Source of the DNA: Nanobdellota archaeon
GTDB lineage: Archaea > Nanobdellota > Nanobdellia > Pacearchaeales > GW2011-AR1
DNA: 22,488 nt
Assembly: GCA_030689875.1 (NCBI GenBank)
Contig: JAUYHR010000013.1
Coordinates: forward strand, 1 to 22,488
Reading direction: 5' to 3'
Of the stretch, positions 1 through 8,520 are shown in pieces. How positions within the stretch are numbered: position 1 is the stretch's first letter; every line of letters starts with the position of its first letter. A model generated the notes under the pieces. It was not told the origin of the DNA and made no database searches. It saw only the letters and a program-made list of their open reading frames with translations. Both the position numbers and the translations under genes were made by a program.

Positions 1-2
1 AG

Positions 3-2312
3 CTTCAGGAAATGAAAGATGCTCTTGCTTCACATTATAAACTAGTAAATAATATTGACTGCTCTGATACTATTAACTGGAATGGAGGGGCGGGTTTTGC
101 TCCTGTGGGAACTGATATTAATAGTGTTTTTTTTAATGGAAGTTTGCAAGGACAGAATTATAATATAACTAATTTATATATTAAAAATAGTACTTTACGA
201 TTTATTGGGTTATTTGGTTACGCAATTAATACTACTATTAATGAAGTTCATTTATGGAATATTTCTATATCCAATGGAGGTGGTAGCGCTACTGGCGTTT
301 CTATTGGGGGGATGGTTGGCGCTTTTGATGATAACGGAAGTATTTCAAATTCATCTGTTCAAGGGAATGTAACTTCAAAAGGAGGGGGAGGAGGGGCGCC
401 TCAATACACAGGGGGATTAGCAGGATATATTTGGGCTAATAAACATGTGCCGACAATTTATAATTCTTCTTTTACTGGAAATATTTCTGGGACGGGAAGT
501 GTTGGGGTCGGAGGACTTACAGGGTGGAGTGATGGGATAATCAATTATTCATATGCTAATGTAAAACTAAATTCTACTAGTAATGGAGTTGGAGGGCTTG
601 TTGGAGTAAATGATGTAGATGGAGCAGATACGGGAGTAATTGATAATTCATATTCTGTTGGAAATGTCAGTGTTATTGGAGCGGCATCAATAAGGACTGG
701 AGGGTTAGTTGGAGATAATAACGGAAAAATTTATAATTCTTATTCAACAGTTAATGTAAGCGGGAATCAAGATGTAGGAGGATTAACCGGTGAAAATGCA
801 GGGAATATTTTAAATTCATATTCTTGTGGAAATGTAGATGGGGTGGGCAGTAATAGCGGAGGATTAATAGGTTTTGCTGTAAGCGCAGGTAAGACTAATT
901 ATACTTATTCTGCAGGTGTTGTAAAGGGAGGAACTGTTGTTGGTGGTTTTGTTGGTCAGGACGGAACAGGAGCTGGAGGACCGTCATATTATAATTTTAG
1001 TTTTTATGATTATGAAGTAGACGGAGGAGATTATAATGATACAGGAGACAGCGGAAATGTTTCGGGAATATATGCAAATACTACTGTTCAAATGAAGAAA
1101 AAAGACACTTATAATACTCTTGGATGGGATTTTAATAATGTTTGGCAAATTGCTGAAGACTATTCATATCCTTATTTAAAATGGCAGACGACCCCTGCTT
1201 GTGGAATTCCCGTTCCAACATCAACGTCGACACCTATTTCTGGAGGCAGCGGAGGTACTCCTATAAATTTATTGTCAGGATTTAATGTTAATCCGCAAAA
1301 AATGTTTGTTGTTTTAAAACCCGGGGAGTCAAAAACCGAATGTTTTACAGTTACCAGCATCGGAACACTTAGTATAACTATCACTTTAAACACTTTAGGA
1401 CAAATTCCGCCTTTCACAACTTTAACAAATTCTGTTCTTAATGTGCCTGTTGCGCAGAGCAAAACATCATGCGCTATTTTTTCTGCTGATGACTTGGATA
1501 TTCCTAAAAATTATACTGGGCAGATTAGGGTTAGCAGGACCTTAACACAGATAAAAAATATTGATGTTGAACTTGAAATTATTAATATAACTATTCTTAA
1601 TGCAACTAATATTTCTTATGTTTTACCTGTAGGGGTTTTAGGTCAACTTCCAGGCGATCCAATTTGGGTTTTGCCCGTCGGTGTTGTAGGTTTCCTTCCA
1701 GGCGATCCAATTTGGGTTTTACCTGTGGGAATTGAGAGCGCAGCATTAGGAGAATTTATAGACGAGAATTTAGTTAAAGGAGTGGTTTTTATTTCTTTAT
1801 GGATACTTTTATTATTGCTTCTTATAATTTATCTCGCTGTCAGGAAATTTATAAAACTTCAAGAGCATCTTCAGGGATATGAAAGCAGAGAGGACAAATT
1901 TGAAGCAGTTGAAAGACTTAAGAGAAATTTATTGAGAAAAAAAAGTAATTTCTTTGAGAAAATTGTTGATAAAGGAACAATTTATTTATCGGAAAAAGCG
2001 CTTGAATCTAAAGTTGGGGAATTAAAAAAATTAGTTGTTAGACCCGAAATTTTATCAGCAGAGTTGAGAGAGAGGTATAACAGCGGGGCTTGGTTGTATT
2101 TGCACAGAGATTATGAAAATGCGTTAAAAGAATTTGAGAGATGTGTTGAGAGCGATAATAAATTCTGGCAGGGCTGGCAGGGAATTGGAAGCTGTTATCT
2201 TGCGCAGAGAAAAATAAGGGAAGCAATTATTGCATTTGAAAAAAGTCTTTCAATAAATCCAAATAATCCGAAGCTTGTTGAATTGTTGAGGAAATATAAA
2301 AAGGGGAAATGA
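3..2312 (+). CDS. GLUG-repeat surface protein with C-terminal membrane segment and TPR domain (5' partial)
   Basis: The frame is open back to the window edge. The residues before the first Met read LQE and continue into the usual 'LQEM...Y.L.NDIDCS' lead-in to GLUG repeats, so the true start lies upstream. Numbered from that Met, residues 1-370 carry repeated GG(L/F)VG...G.I.NSYS..NV units, a beta-helix-like repeat typical of adhesin-like surface proteins. A disulphide-capable Ig-like stretch follows at about 425-530, then two and a third copies of a 16-residue Pro/Gly repeat (VLPVGVLGQLPGDPIW type). A hydrophobic segment lies at about 590-610, followed by a basic/coiled-coil linker and two TPR units at about 688-755. 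The likely topology is repeats outside and TPR inside, so the protein could link surface contact to a cytoplasmic partner. The function is inferred; the domain calls come from visible motifs. Confidence 0.85.
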   Translation, partial: LQEMKDALASHYKLVNNIDCSDTINWNGGAGFAPVGTDINSVFFNGSLQGQNYNITNLYIKNSTLRFIGLFGYAINTTINEVHLWNISISNGGGSATGVSIGGMVGAFDDNGSISNSSVQGNVTSKGGGGGAPQYTGGLAGYIWANKHVPTIYNSSFTGNISGTGSVGVGGLTGWSDGIINYSYANVKLNSTSNGVGGLVGVNDVDGADTGVIDNSYSVGNVSVIGAASIRTGGLVGDNNGKIYNSYSTVNVSGNQDVGGLTGENAGNILNSYSCGNVDGVGSNSGGLIGFAVSAGKTNYTYSAGVVKGGTVVGGFVGQDGTGAGGPSYYNFSFYDYEVDGGDYNDTGDSGNVSGIYANTTVQMKKKDTYNTLGWDFNNVWQIAEDYSYPYLKWQTTPACGIPVPTSTSTPISGGSGGTPINLLSGFNVNPQKMFVVLKPGESKTECFTVTSIGTLSITITLNTLGQIPPFTTLTNSVLNVPVAQSKTSCAIFSADDLDIPKNYTGQIRVSRTLTQIKNIDVELEIINITILNATNISYVLPVGVLGQLPGDPIWVLPVGVVGFLPGDPIWVLPVGIESAALGEFIDENLVKGVVFISLWILLLLLLIIYLAVRKFIKLQEHLQGYESREDKFEAVERLKRNLLRKKSNFFEKIVDKGTIYLSEKALESKVGELKKLVVRPEILSAELRERYNSGAWLYLHRDYENALKEFERCVESDNKFWQGWQGIGSCYLAQRKIREAIIAFEKSLSINPNNPKLVELLRKYKKGK
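1621..1730 (+). repeat. 48-bp in-frame tandem repeat (about 2.3 copies)
   Basis: Copies at 1621-1668 and 1669-1716 and a partial copy at 1717-1730 each end in the block CCAGGCGATCCAATTTGGG. They encode the 16-residue VLPVG...PGDPIW unit just before the membrane segment. The 3' half of the unit is identical between copies while the 5' half has diverged, which suggests recent unit turnover. Confidence 0.9.
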
Positions 2313-2380
2313 TTTAGAAAGAATAAAAATGGATATTTAATTTTACATAGCATCCTGCTTTTGGGATTTTTATAATTAAT

Positions 2381-2388
2381 TTTATATA
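2381..2388 (+). promoter_or_regulatory. TATA box for the 2410-4658 operon
   Basis: TTTATATA is centred 25.5 bases before the ATG at 2410, the same spacing as most promoters in this window. Transcription would begin at or next to the start codon (leaderless mRNA). Confidence 0.65.
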
Positions 2389-2409
2389 TGCTGAATTGTT
2401 GTTCTAAAT

Positions 2410-3159
2410 ATGAAAAAGAGGAAAGCCCAGCTTACAATCTTCATAATAATTGCAATTTTAATTATTTCTGTTGTTGTTTTATTTTTTTTATTTAAAGATA
2501 ATTTGAAAATAGGAAAACCTACAAATCCTGAAACAGCTGAAATTCAAAATTTTGTTCAGGAATGTTTAGATGATTCATTGGAAAAAGTTGTTTTTAGAGT
2601 TGGAGAAAATGGGGGGTATTATTTTCCGCCAAAACTTTCAACACCTGTTTTAGAAATTCCTTATTACATAAAAAATAATAAAAATTTAATGCCAAGCAAA
2701 GAAAATATTGAAAATGAAATTTCAAAATATGTTTCAAGAGAATTAATTATTTGTCTTGGAGACTTCGCGCTTTTCGCAAATGAATATGAGATTACAAAAA
2801 GTAAAATGAATCCTCCTGAAGTAATTATTGAGCCAGAAAGAGTTTTAATTGAGCTAAATTATCCGTTGACAATAATTAAAGGCGATTCCAAATCAAAATT
2901 AGAAGATTTCAGTTCAGAAATTTCTGTGAGATTAGGAATAGTTTATGATGCTGTTGCGGAGTTTGTTGCAGAGGATTTGAAAGAAGAGGGAATGTGCGTT
3001 AGTTGTTTATCTGATGTTAGCGAAAAATATCAAATTTTAATAGACGGTCATTATTCCGAAGAAACGAGCGATATAATTTTCATAGCTATAGATGAAGAAG
3101 AATATTTTGAAAAAAGTGAAGAAGTGTTTAAATATGTCTTTGCAATAGAACAAAAATGA
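2410..3159 (+). CDS. N-terminally anchored envelope protein (pilin-like N-terminus), unknown function
   Basis: A 249-residue protein that opens with KKRKAQLTIF followed by about 20 hydrophobic residues, resembling the basic-(G/A)Q(L/V)T-F start found on many short DPANN envelope proteins and class III (pilin-like) signal sequences. The rest is predicted to lie outside the cell. It contains FVQECL, then GENGGYYFPP, and later a CVSC pair (around residues 197-200). I recognise the general style of this family but cannot assign a function. The leaderless promoter fixes the start. Its stop overlaps the next gene's start (ATGA at 3156-3159), so the two are almost certainly co-transcribed and perhaps translationally coupled. 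Confidence 0.85.
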   Translation: MKKRKAQLTIFIIIAILIISVVVLFFLFKDNLKIGKPTNPETAEIQNFVQECLDDSLEKVVFRVGENGGYYFPPKLSTPVLEIPYYIKNNKNLMPSKENIENEISKYVSRELIICLGDFALFANEYEITKSKMNPPEVIIEPERVLIELNYPLTIIKGDSKSKLEDFSSEISVRLGIVYDAVAEFVAEDLKEEGMCVSCLSDVSEKYQILIDGHYSEETSDIIFIAIDEEEYFEKSEEVFKYVFAIEQK

Positions 3160-4658
3160 AATTTATTGAAAAAAAATCAAAAGTAGTTTTCGGAATTGCT
3201 TTAATGTCTTTAATTGCAGGTTTTTTTATGCAAGGGTTTTTAACAGCCCAGCTTACAGAAGTTGAAGGAATTAGTTCAAAAGATTATTCTTATGAAGGCG
3301 AAAATGTTGAAATTCAGGGAGATGTAATTGCGTGTAAAGAGGGATTTGAAAATTGTAAGTTGCAAATTAGTTCAGAAACTGGAAAAACCATAACTCTTGA
3401 ATTAACTCCAGGAGCAAAATATGATCCAGCGTCTGGGAAAATTTCTGTTATAGAATCCGGAGCAAATTTTACGATAAATGGAAATTCTTTTTCAAATATT
3501 AAATCAGGGCATATTTTTTTAAATCAGAATACAGGGGAAATTTCTGAAGCAAAGTTTACAACAAATGCTGACGGAGGAACTTATGATTTTGGTGTTGTTT
3601 CTTTTAGTGCTATGCAGGGAAACATAGATTTTAGCTTGGATAAAAGATCATTGATTTTACCAAAAGATTCCACTTTACAAGATTTTAATAGTGAATTATT
3701 TTTTCAAAAATTTGAAAATGAAGGCTTGATTGTTGAAGGGAAAAATCTAGAAATTTCTGATGAGCTTTCTAATAAAATTTTTGGAAATCCTCAAAATAAT
3801 TTCAAGAGATTTTCAGGAAAAATTGGATTTGATCAAGCCAAAGAATCAATAAATATAGAAAAAGGAATTTTGAAAAAAGCCCCGGATAAATATTTTATTT
3901 TTGTTCCAGAAAAAGAAACAATTTCTTTTCCTGATGTTGGAATTAATGTTGAAGCGGGATTGGGAAAAACTTTTATTTTGTTTAGTGGGCATGAAGAAAT
4001 CCCTTTTGATCTGGAAAGTATAGGGCGTCCAGGGAGTTATGCTTTAAAAGAAGAAAACTTTATTATAGAATCAAAGGGATATCCGGGTTATGTTTCTCTA
4101 TCTGAAGATAAAGTTTATATGAATTCTGTAAGATTTGGAGATGGAAAAAGCACTGCATTAACCTTTAATAAGAATTCGCATTATGCTGGTTTTGATGTTG
4201 GAGAAAATGGACATTTTTCTTTTACACTTGATGCTGGCAACGTAGGATTAAGTGAAGGTAAAATTAATGTTTTTGAAGGAGGGGTTTCGCCGGTATTTCA
4301 GATAGAGGATGATGGAGATGCTTTTGAAAGTATTGAATCTCCCGTGAAGGGAATCGGCTTCAAACCTGGAAAAGGACAAATTAAAACAACTCCTGTGGGT
4401 TTTGAAATTATTAATGGAAAGGAAAAGCTTTTATCAATTCCAAACCCCGAATTTTATGAAAAAGGAGCAGAGGAAGGATTAATGCCAAAGCAATTATATT
4501 TTGCGTCTTTTTCTAAAGAATATCCTGTTGTTTATATAGAAAAAAGCGGAAAATTTACACTTAGAATTGGCAAAGGGGAAATTATTACCTTAAGTGAAGC
4601 CTATCAAAAAAGAAGCGAGATTGCAACATATTATTATAATGCCCTTTTTGAAAAATAA
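3156..4658 (+). CDS. Secreted protein of unknown function, second gene of envelope operon
   Basis: A 500-residue protein with a signal peptide (KKSKVVFGIALMSLIAGFFM...TAQL). It is followed by a long, Gly/Ser/Asn-rich, beta-strand-like body with recurring patterns such as 'GKI.V...GANF.I.G' and 'GH.F...NTGEI', suggesting a beta-solenoid or repeated beta-sandwich. There is no catalytic motif I can recognise. Two Cys lie close together near residues 60-70 (CKEGFENC) and could form a disulphide. The start overlaps the stop of the upstream anchored protein by four bases, so the pair may form one envelope complex (inference). It ends 21 bases before a convergent gene. Confidence 0.82.
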   Translation: MKFIEKKSKVVFGIALMSLIAGFFMQGFLTAQLTEVEGISSKDYSYEGENVEIQGDVIACKEGFENCKLQISSETGKTITLELTPGAKYDPASGKISVIESGANFTINGNSFSNIKSGHIFLNQNTGEISEAKFTTNADGGTYDFGVVSFSAMQGNIDFSLDKRSLILPKDSTLQDFNSELFFQKFENEGLIVEGKNLEISDELSNKIFGNPQNNFKRFSGKIGFDQAKESINIEKGILKKAPDKYFIFVPEKETISFPDVGINVEAGLGKTFILFSGHEEIPFDLESIGRPGSYALKEENFIIESKGYPGYVSLSEDKVYMNSVRFGDGKSTALTFNKNSHYAGFDVGENGHFSFTLDAGNVGLSEGKINVFEGGVSPVFQIEDDGDAFESIESPVKGIGFKPGKGQIKTTPVGFEIINGKEKLLSIPNPEFYEKGAEEGLMPKQLYFASFSKEYPVVYIEKSGKFTLRIGKGEIITLSEAYQKRSEIATYYYNALFEK

Positions 4659-4679
4659 TTATTTTAGATAATCCAAAAA

Positions 4680-5648
4680 TTAATCTTCACGGGGGAAAGG
4701 GATTATTTTTTTCTTTCTTTTCTTTCCCCAAAGACTTATGTCATTGTCGGTTTTTCCCATGTAAATTCTATCCATTTTTTCCAATTCCTCGTTTGTAAAT
4801 GCCCAAGTGCTTAAAAAATAATATAAATCAGTTCCAGGAATATTTACAGATTCACGAGGAGGATAATTTGGATCTATTCTTCGTCTAGCATTTTCTAGAT
4901 CCATCCAATCTATTTCTTTTTCTTTTTCTAAAATAGATTTTTTAAGTGAATCTCTTTTTTCTTCTCCAAGACTTTGCAGCCATTTTGCTAACTCTCTATT
5001 TCCCCAAGCCCAAATTGGATTAGGACCTCTTTCTTTTTTATAATCAAAAGCATCAAGAAAATTCCAAGGAGTTTTAAATACTATTGAATCAGGAGTGCTG
5101 CTGCCGTCTCGATGAAGTTTTTTTGTATATGCAACTTGAATGGAGTACTTTCCAAAAAAATCTTCAAGTATATTTTCTAAAACGCTGTCTTCTTTTGCTT
5201 GATAATCCTTGTAGATTTTTTGATTATACTGGATGGAAATGCTGTCCTTTTTTTGTTTATAATTATTATAAATTTTCTCTTTTTCAGGATTAAAAACTTT
5301 ATTAAGACTATCTACTTTTTTCATAAAACTATTCATAAGACTGTCTGGGAGAAAAAATTCTAAAGAATTGTTTTTATCTTCAACGCCCATTTTTTTCTTA
5401 TAATAATTTTGGTAAACGTCATATATGCTGTCTTCTTTTTCCCCATATCTTGTTTGTATATCTTTTTCCATTTCATAGTAATTCATATAAAGAATCTCTT
5501 GTTTTTGTTTATAAAATTCATAAAGCTCTTTATCATTTGTTTGATAGTCGGTGGTTTTCTGAGCTTTTATTTCTCCAAAACTTATTCCGCTTGTTAGTCC
5601 TAAAGTTGCTAAACCAATTTTCAATTTATTCAATAAACCTTTTCCCAT
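4680..5648 (-). CDS. Secreted coiled-coil protein with repeated Y-x-x-K-x-DS motifs
   Basis: A 322-residue protein with an N-terminal signal peptide ending near GISFGEIKAQ. Residues about 35-165 are strongly charged and helical. They repeat a Tyr/Lys pattern with DS: YGEKEDSIYDVY, YKQKKDSISIQY, YQAKEDSVLE. The C-terminal half is rich in Trp and Pro (KTPWNFLDAFDY, NPIWAWGNRELAKWL) and ends with a very basic KKRKKKIIPF. I do not recognise a family. The TATA-like TTTATAAG (reverse strand, 5670-5677) is centred 25.5 bases before the start, supporting this ATG. Its strand and secreted character match the TPR-SpoIIE gene located 89 bases upstream, so it may share its pathway (inference). Confidence 0.8.
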   Translation of the reverse strand: MGKGLLNKLKIGLATLGLTSGISFGEIKAQKTTDYQTNDKELYEFYKQKQEILYMNYYEMEKDIQTRYGEKEDSIYDVYQNYYKKKMGVEDKNNSLEFFLPDSLMNSFMKKVDSLNKVFNPEKEKIYNNYKQKKDSISIQYNQKIYKDYQAKEDSVLENILEDFFGKYSIQVAYTKKLHRDGSSTPDSIVFKTPWNFLDAFDYKKERGPNPIWAWGNRELAKWLQSLGEEKRDSLKKSILEKEKEIDWMDLENARRRIDPNYPPRESVNIPGTDLYYFLSTWAFTNEELEKMDRIYMGKTDNDISLWGKKRKKKIIPFPRED

Positions 5649-5737
5649 TTTATAAAATACAAAGACAAGCTTATAAATATTCCTTTTGTGTAATTTTTAA
5701 GGGACTACTAATTGTGGGTGAATTATTGTTAAAATTT

Positions 5738-7825
5738 TCAGACTCGCAAACCAATAACGCAAAGGTCGTCTGTCTGCTCATAAGATTTTTTGTCTTCAGG
5801 ATTTATATGCGCCATCCAATTTTCAATTGTTTTAGCCAGAATTTCTTTTTGCTCGGGCATTGGCTTTTGATTTATTGAGAGCAAAAGTTCTTTCAAATTT
5901 TTTCTCATGAATCTTTTGTTTTTTGGCCCGCCAATCTGGTCTTGATAGCCGTCGCTTAAAATGTAAATCAAATCGTTTTTTTGCAAATCTATTTTATTAT
6001 ATTTAAAAGGTTTTAATTCATCTCCATAGCCGACGCACATTTTATCTCCTTTGATTTCTTCTAATTTATTATCCCTGATTAAATAAAGAGGATTATTTGC
6101 GCACGCAAACTCAAGAGCGTTGCTTTTTTTATCCCAAGAGCAAAGAATGCTGTCCATTCCGTCTTTTTGCAATCCTGCCTCTCCGACTGATTTAAATGAA
6201 TTTATTATATCATTTCTTACTTCATTAAAAATTTCATCCGGCTTTTCAATTTGTTTTTCATTTATTGCGCCGTTAAGAAAAGCATTAATAGTCATATGCA
6301 TAAACGCCCCCGGAACTCCGTGGCCGGTGCAGTCAGACGCTGAAAAATATGTTTTTCCATTTTTTTCTGCAATCCAGTAAAAGTCGCCGGAAACAATATC
6401 TTTTGGCTTGTAAAAAACAAAATGCTCCTCAAGACATCTTTTAATTTCCGTGTCGGAAGGAAGGGTTGATGCCTGAATATTGCTCGCATATCTTATGCTG
6501 TCAGTTATTTCTTTTTTCTGTTTTTTCAGAACAGCATTTCTTTTCTTTTTTATTTTATTTTCTCTGTAAAGATAAGATCCCACTCCAAGAAGCAATAACG
6601 CAATTCCTCCGATTCCATAATTAACCATTTTCTGCTTTTCAATTTTTGTTTCCTGAAGCTGTTCTTTATCTCTTAATGATTCATTTTCTTTTTCTTTTTT
6701 TTCTGTTTCATAAATTGTTGAAAGTTCTGCAACTTGCTTGTAACTTTTTTCATTTAATAAAGAATCTTTTGTTTGGGAGAAAAGAGTATGATATTCAAGG
6801 GACTTTTCAAAATCTTTTTTTTCTTTATATATTTGGTAAAAAGTTTCATAAATGTCTTTTTGAAGAGAAGGATTTCCTATTTCTTTTGAAATATTGTCAG
6901 CTTTTTTTAGATATTCTATTGCTCCAGTAGGATCTTTGTTTTTTAAATAAATTTCTCCCATACTTAGCAAATTTAATGCTAAATTTCTTTTATCCTTTCT
7001 TTTTTCATTGATTTTTGCGCTTTCTTGAAGGTATTCAAGGGCTTTCCCAAAATTATCTTCTTTTCTATATACATTAGAAATATTGTTATAACAATAAGCT
7101 TTTTGAGCTTCGTCGTTAATTTTATTAGCAATTTTAAGTGAGTTGAAATAAAAAATAAGCGCTTGTTCATTTTTATTTTGTTTATCAAATATTGCGCCAA
7201 TATTATTTAAAACCAGAGAAACTCCAAGAGAATCCTTAAGAGATTTATTAATATCTAAACTTTTGTCAAAATATTCTAAAGCTTGATCATACTTTCCCTG
7301 TGTATCAAAAACCCTGCCAAGACCATTACATGTTTGAGAAATAAATAAAGAGTCTGAAAATTTGTCATAAATTTTTAAGGCATTTGTATAATTTTTTACA
7401 GCACCATTATAATTTCCTTGAGCCGCAAAAACCATGCCAAGACTATAAAGTCCGTCTGCAATTCCTAAACTATCCTTTTCTTCTTTTTTAATTTCTAAAA
7501 ATTTTGAAAAATCTTTTTTTGCCAGCTCGTAATTTCCCAAGTTTTGGTTAATGTTGCCTTTTCGAACCAAAGCTCCTGAATGCCCCTTTTCATAATCTAT
7601 TTTTTCCGCTACTTTTTGAATTGAATCCAAAACTGAAAGAGCTTTTGTTGGGTCTTTGTTTCTTAATTCGTATGCATAATTATTTATTGAATCAATTTTT
7701 GCAAATTCAGAATTTTTTTCTTGTGTTATTTTTGTCTGAGGTTTTTCATAATTACAAGAAGAATTAAATAATAAATTGCCAATTAAACTTGTTCCGATTA
7801 AAATTTTTGTCAGTGTTTTTTTCAT
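5738..7825 (-). CDS. Lipoprotein-like TPR sensor with membrane segment and SpoIIE-type PP2C phosphatase domain
   Basis: A 695-residue protein. Residues 1-24 form a signal segment ending in a lipobox-like NSSC (Cys24). Residues about 50-345 are at least seven TPRs (e.g. GNYELAKKDFSKFLEIKK), followed by a coiled coil with IYETEKKEKENE. A single membrane segment lies at about 400-418. After the linker ITDSIRYASNIQASTLPS comes a SpoIIE/PP2C domain. The metal-binding acidic motifs are all present: SGDFYW (about 482), SDCTGHGVPGAFM (about 497), ILSDGYQDQ (about 623) and QTDDL (about 683). It should be an active Ser/Thr phosphatase in the cytoplasm driven by an external TPR region. The exact architecture, including the linker, is typical of Bacteroidota, which points to horizontal transfer. 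The two TPR genes at 9456 and 10911 are shortened paralogues. The substrate is unknown. Confidence 0.92.
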   Translation of the reverse strand: MKKTLTKILIGTSLIGNLLFNSSCNYEKPQTKITQEKNSEFAKIDSINNYAYELRNKDPTKALSVLDSIQKVAEKIDYEKGHSGALVRKGNINQNLGNYELAKKDFSKFLEIKKEEKDSLGIADGLYSLGMVFAAQGNYNGAVKNYTNALKIYDKFSDSLFISQTCNGLGRVFDTQGKYDQALEYFDKSLDINKSLKDSLGVSLVLNNIGAIFDKQNKNEQALIFYFNSLKIANKINDEAQKAYCYNNISNVYRKEDNFGKALEYLQESAKINEKRKDKRNLALNLLSMGEIYLKNKDPTGAIEYLKKADNISKEIGNPSLQKDIYETFYQIYKEKKDFEKSLEYHTLFSQTKDSLLNEKSYKQVAELSTIYETEKKEKENESLRDKEQLQETKIEKQKMVNYGIGGIALLLLGVGSYLYRENKIKKKRNAVLKKQKKEITDSIRYASNIQASTLPSDTEIKRCLEEHFVFYKPKDIVSGDFYWIAEKNGKTYFSASDCTGHGVPGAFMHMTINAFLNGAINEKQIEKPDEIFNEVRNDIINSFKSVGEAGLQKDGMDSILCSWDKKSNALEFACANNPLYLIRDNKLEEIKGDKMCVGYGDELKPFKYNKIDLQKNDLIYILSDGYQDQIGGPKNKRFMRKNLKELLLSINQKPMPEQKEILAKTIENWMAHINPEDKKSYEQTDDLCVIGLRV

Positions 7826-7846
7826 AATTACAAGAACATTTAGAGA

Positions 7847-7854
7847 TATTTAAA
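7847..7854 (-). promoter_or_regulatory. Class (a) promoter of the TPR-SpoIIE gene
   Basis: On the minus strand this reads AAGATTTAAATATCTCTAAAT; the TATA element TTTAAATA is centred 25.5 bases from the ATG. The same block occurs before the genes at 11933, 17796 and (one change) 13824. Confidence 0.65.
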
Positions 7855-7942
7855 TCTTTTGGATTAGTTATCATTATATAATTAAAACATGTATGAAAAG
7901 ATTAAGATAAAAAAGTTGTCTGTGATAGAATATAAATAGATT

Positions 7943-7956
7943 CGAGCGAAGCGAGC
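7943..7956. repeat. Short GC-rich element CGAGCGAAGCGAGC
   Basis: An isolated GC-rich direct-repeat element in an AT-rich spacer. Its style (GAGCGA, GCGAAGCG) matches the GC-rich insert at 15584-15763, so both may belong to one family of dispersed intergenic elements. Confidence 0.45.
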
Positions 7957-7967
7957 AATTCCAAAAT

Positions 7968-7985
7968 AAAAAAATTCTCAATTTA
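7968..7985 (-). terminator. 3' end motif of small secreted gene (oligo-T)
   Basis: On the minus strand, downstream of the gene ending at 8004, the sequence reads TAAATTGAGAATTTTTTT. The same motif, one base shorter, follows the paralogue at 15056. An oligo-T run is the usual archaeal intrinsic termination signal. Confidence 0.55.
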
Positions 7986-8003
7986 GAGAACTAAAACTGC
8001 TTT

Positions 8004-8372
8004 CTATACCTGTCTTTTAAATAAGTTAAATTTTGAGATTGGTGCAGAAAGACTTGGGGATGATGGATCAACAGAACTAGTTCCTGATGATGGCACCCAA
8101 CAAGGTTCTCCATTCATTTGCGTTGCTAAAGTCCATCTTGAACTTACTGCTAAACTCCTTCTTGTTAAAGTATCACCCCTTGCGAAAAAGGTTGTTCCGG
8201 TTCTTGTTCTTTCTGTTAAAGTTGAAGAAGAATCAGCACTAGAAACTGAATTTCTTATACGAGTAGAATCTTGTAAGCCAACAATATCCCCAGTAATCTC
8301 AGCACTAATAAAATAAGAAGTTATTAATATGACACTAATTAAAATCATCCCAAAAATTAAACTCTTTTTCAT
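8004..8372 (-). CDS. Small secreted EITGD-family protein 1
   Basis: A 122-residue protein with signal peptide MKKSLIFGMILISVILITSYFISA, then EITGDIV. The mature part is Ser/Thr/Arg-rich (TLTERTRTGTTFFARGDTLT). It ends with the family signature W-T-L-A-T...GEPCWV and the tail KFNLFKRQV. The start at 8372 is preferred over an upstream in-frame ATG because TTTATAAA is centred exactly 25.5 bases before it, and because paralogues start at the same point. Five paralogues lie between 10516 and 20009. It lacks the Cys-rich insert seen in copies 3 and 4. The function is unknown; a secreted or surface-exposed peptide is inferred. Confidence 0.82.
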   Translation of the reverse strand: MKKSLIFGMILISVILITSYFISAEITGDIVGLQDSTRIRNSVSSADSSSTLTERTRTGTTFFARGDTLTRRSLAVSSRWTLATQMNGEPCWVPSSGTSSVDPSSPSLSAPISKFNLFKRQV

Positions 8373-8390
8373 ATTAATTCTAAAGAAAAG

Positions 8391-8407
8391 GGATTTATAA
8401 ATATTTG
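8391..8407 (-). promoter_or_regulatory. Type II class (b) promoter block
   Basis: The minus strand reads CAAATATTTATAAATCC followed by CTTTTCT. An identical block precedes the paralogue at 15451, and a near-identical one precedes 19428. The TATA centre is 25.5 bases from the ATG. Confidence 0.7.
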
Positions 8408-8430
8408 TTTTTTTCTGTTTCATAAATTTT
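8408..8430 (-). pseudogene. Relic of TPR-gene coiled-coil region (IYETEK)
   Basis: Positions 8408-8428 are identical over 21 bases to the coiled-coil segment of the TPR genes at 6696-6716 and 10942-10962, which encodes IYETEKK. Here it is immediately followed on the minus strand, through seven A, by the small-gene promoter. No TPR coding sequence remains around it. Confidence 0.55.
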
Positions 8431-8446
8431 AAGGGCAGAGATATAA

Positions 8447-8485
8447 TAGTTACATTTGAAACTAAATTGTAGTTACAATTGAAAC
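8447..8485. promoter_or_regulatory. 16-base direct repeat upstream of HEPN-MNT promoter (putative operator)
   Basis: TAGTTACATTTGAAAC (8447-8462) and TAGTTACAATTGAAAC (8470-8485) differ at one base and are 23 bases apart, about two helical turns. They end seven bases before the TATA box. This is the arrangement of a regulator binding site for the toxin-antitoxin operon; the binding protein is unknown. Confidence 0.55.
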
Positions 8486-8520
8486 AAAAGACTTAAATAT
8501 ATTAAAAAGTTAATTTTGTT

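Noticed and set aside
5450..5878. 142-residue plus-strand open frame and other long open frames antisense to the 4680-7825 genes
   Set aside because: Hydrophobic/Phe-rich shadows of Lys-rich minus-strand genes; no promoter, no family similarity.
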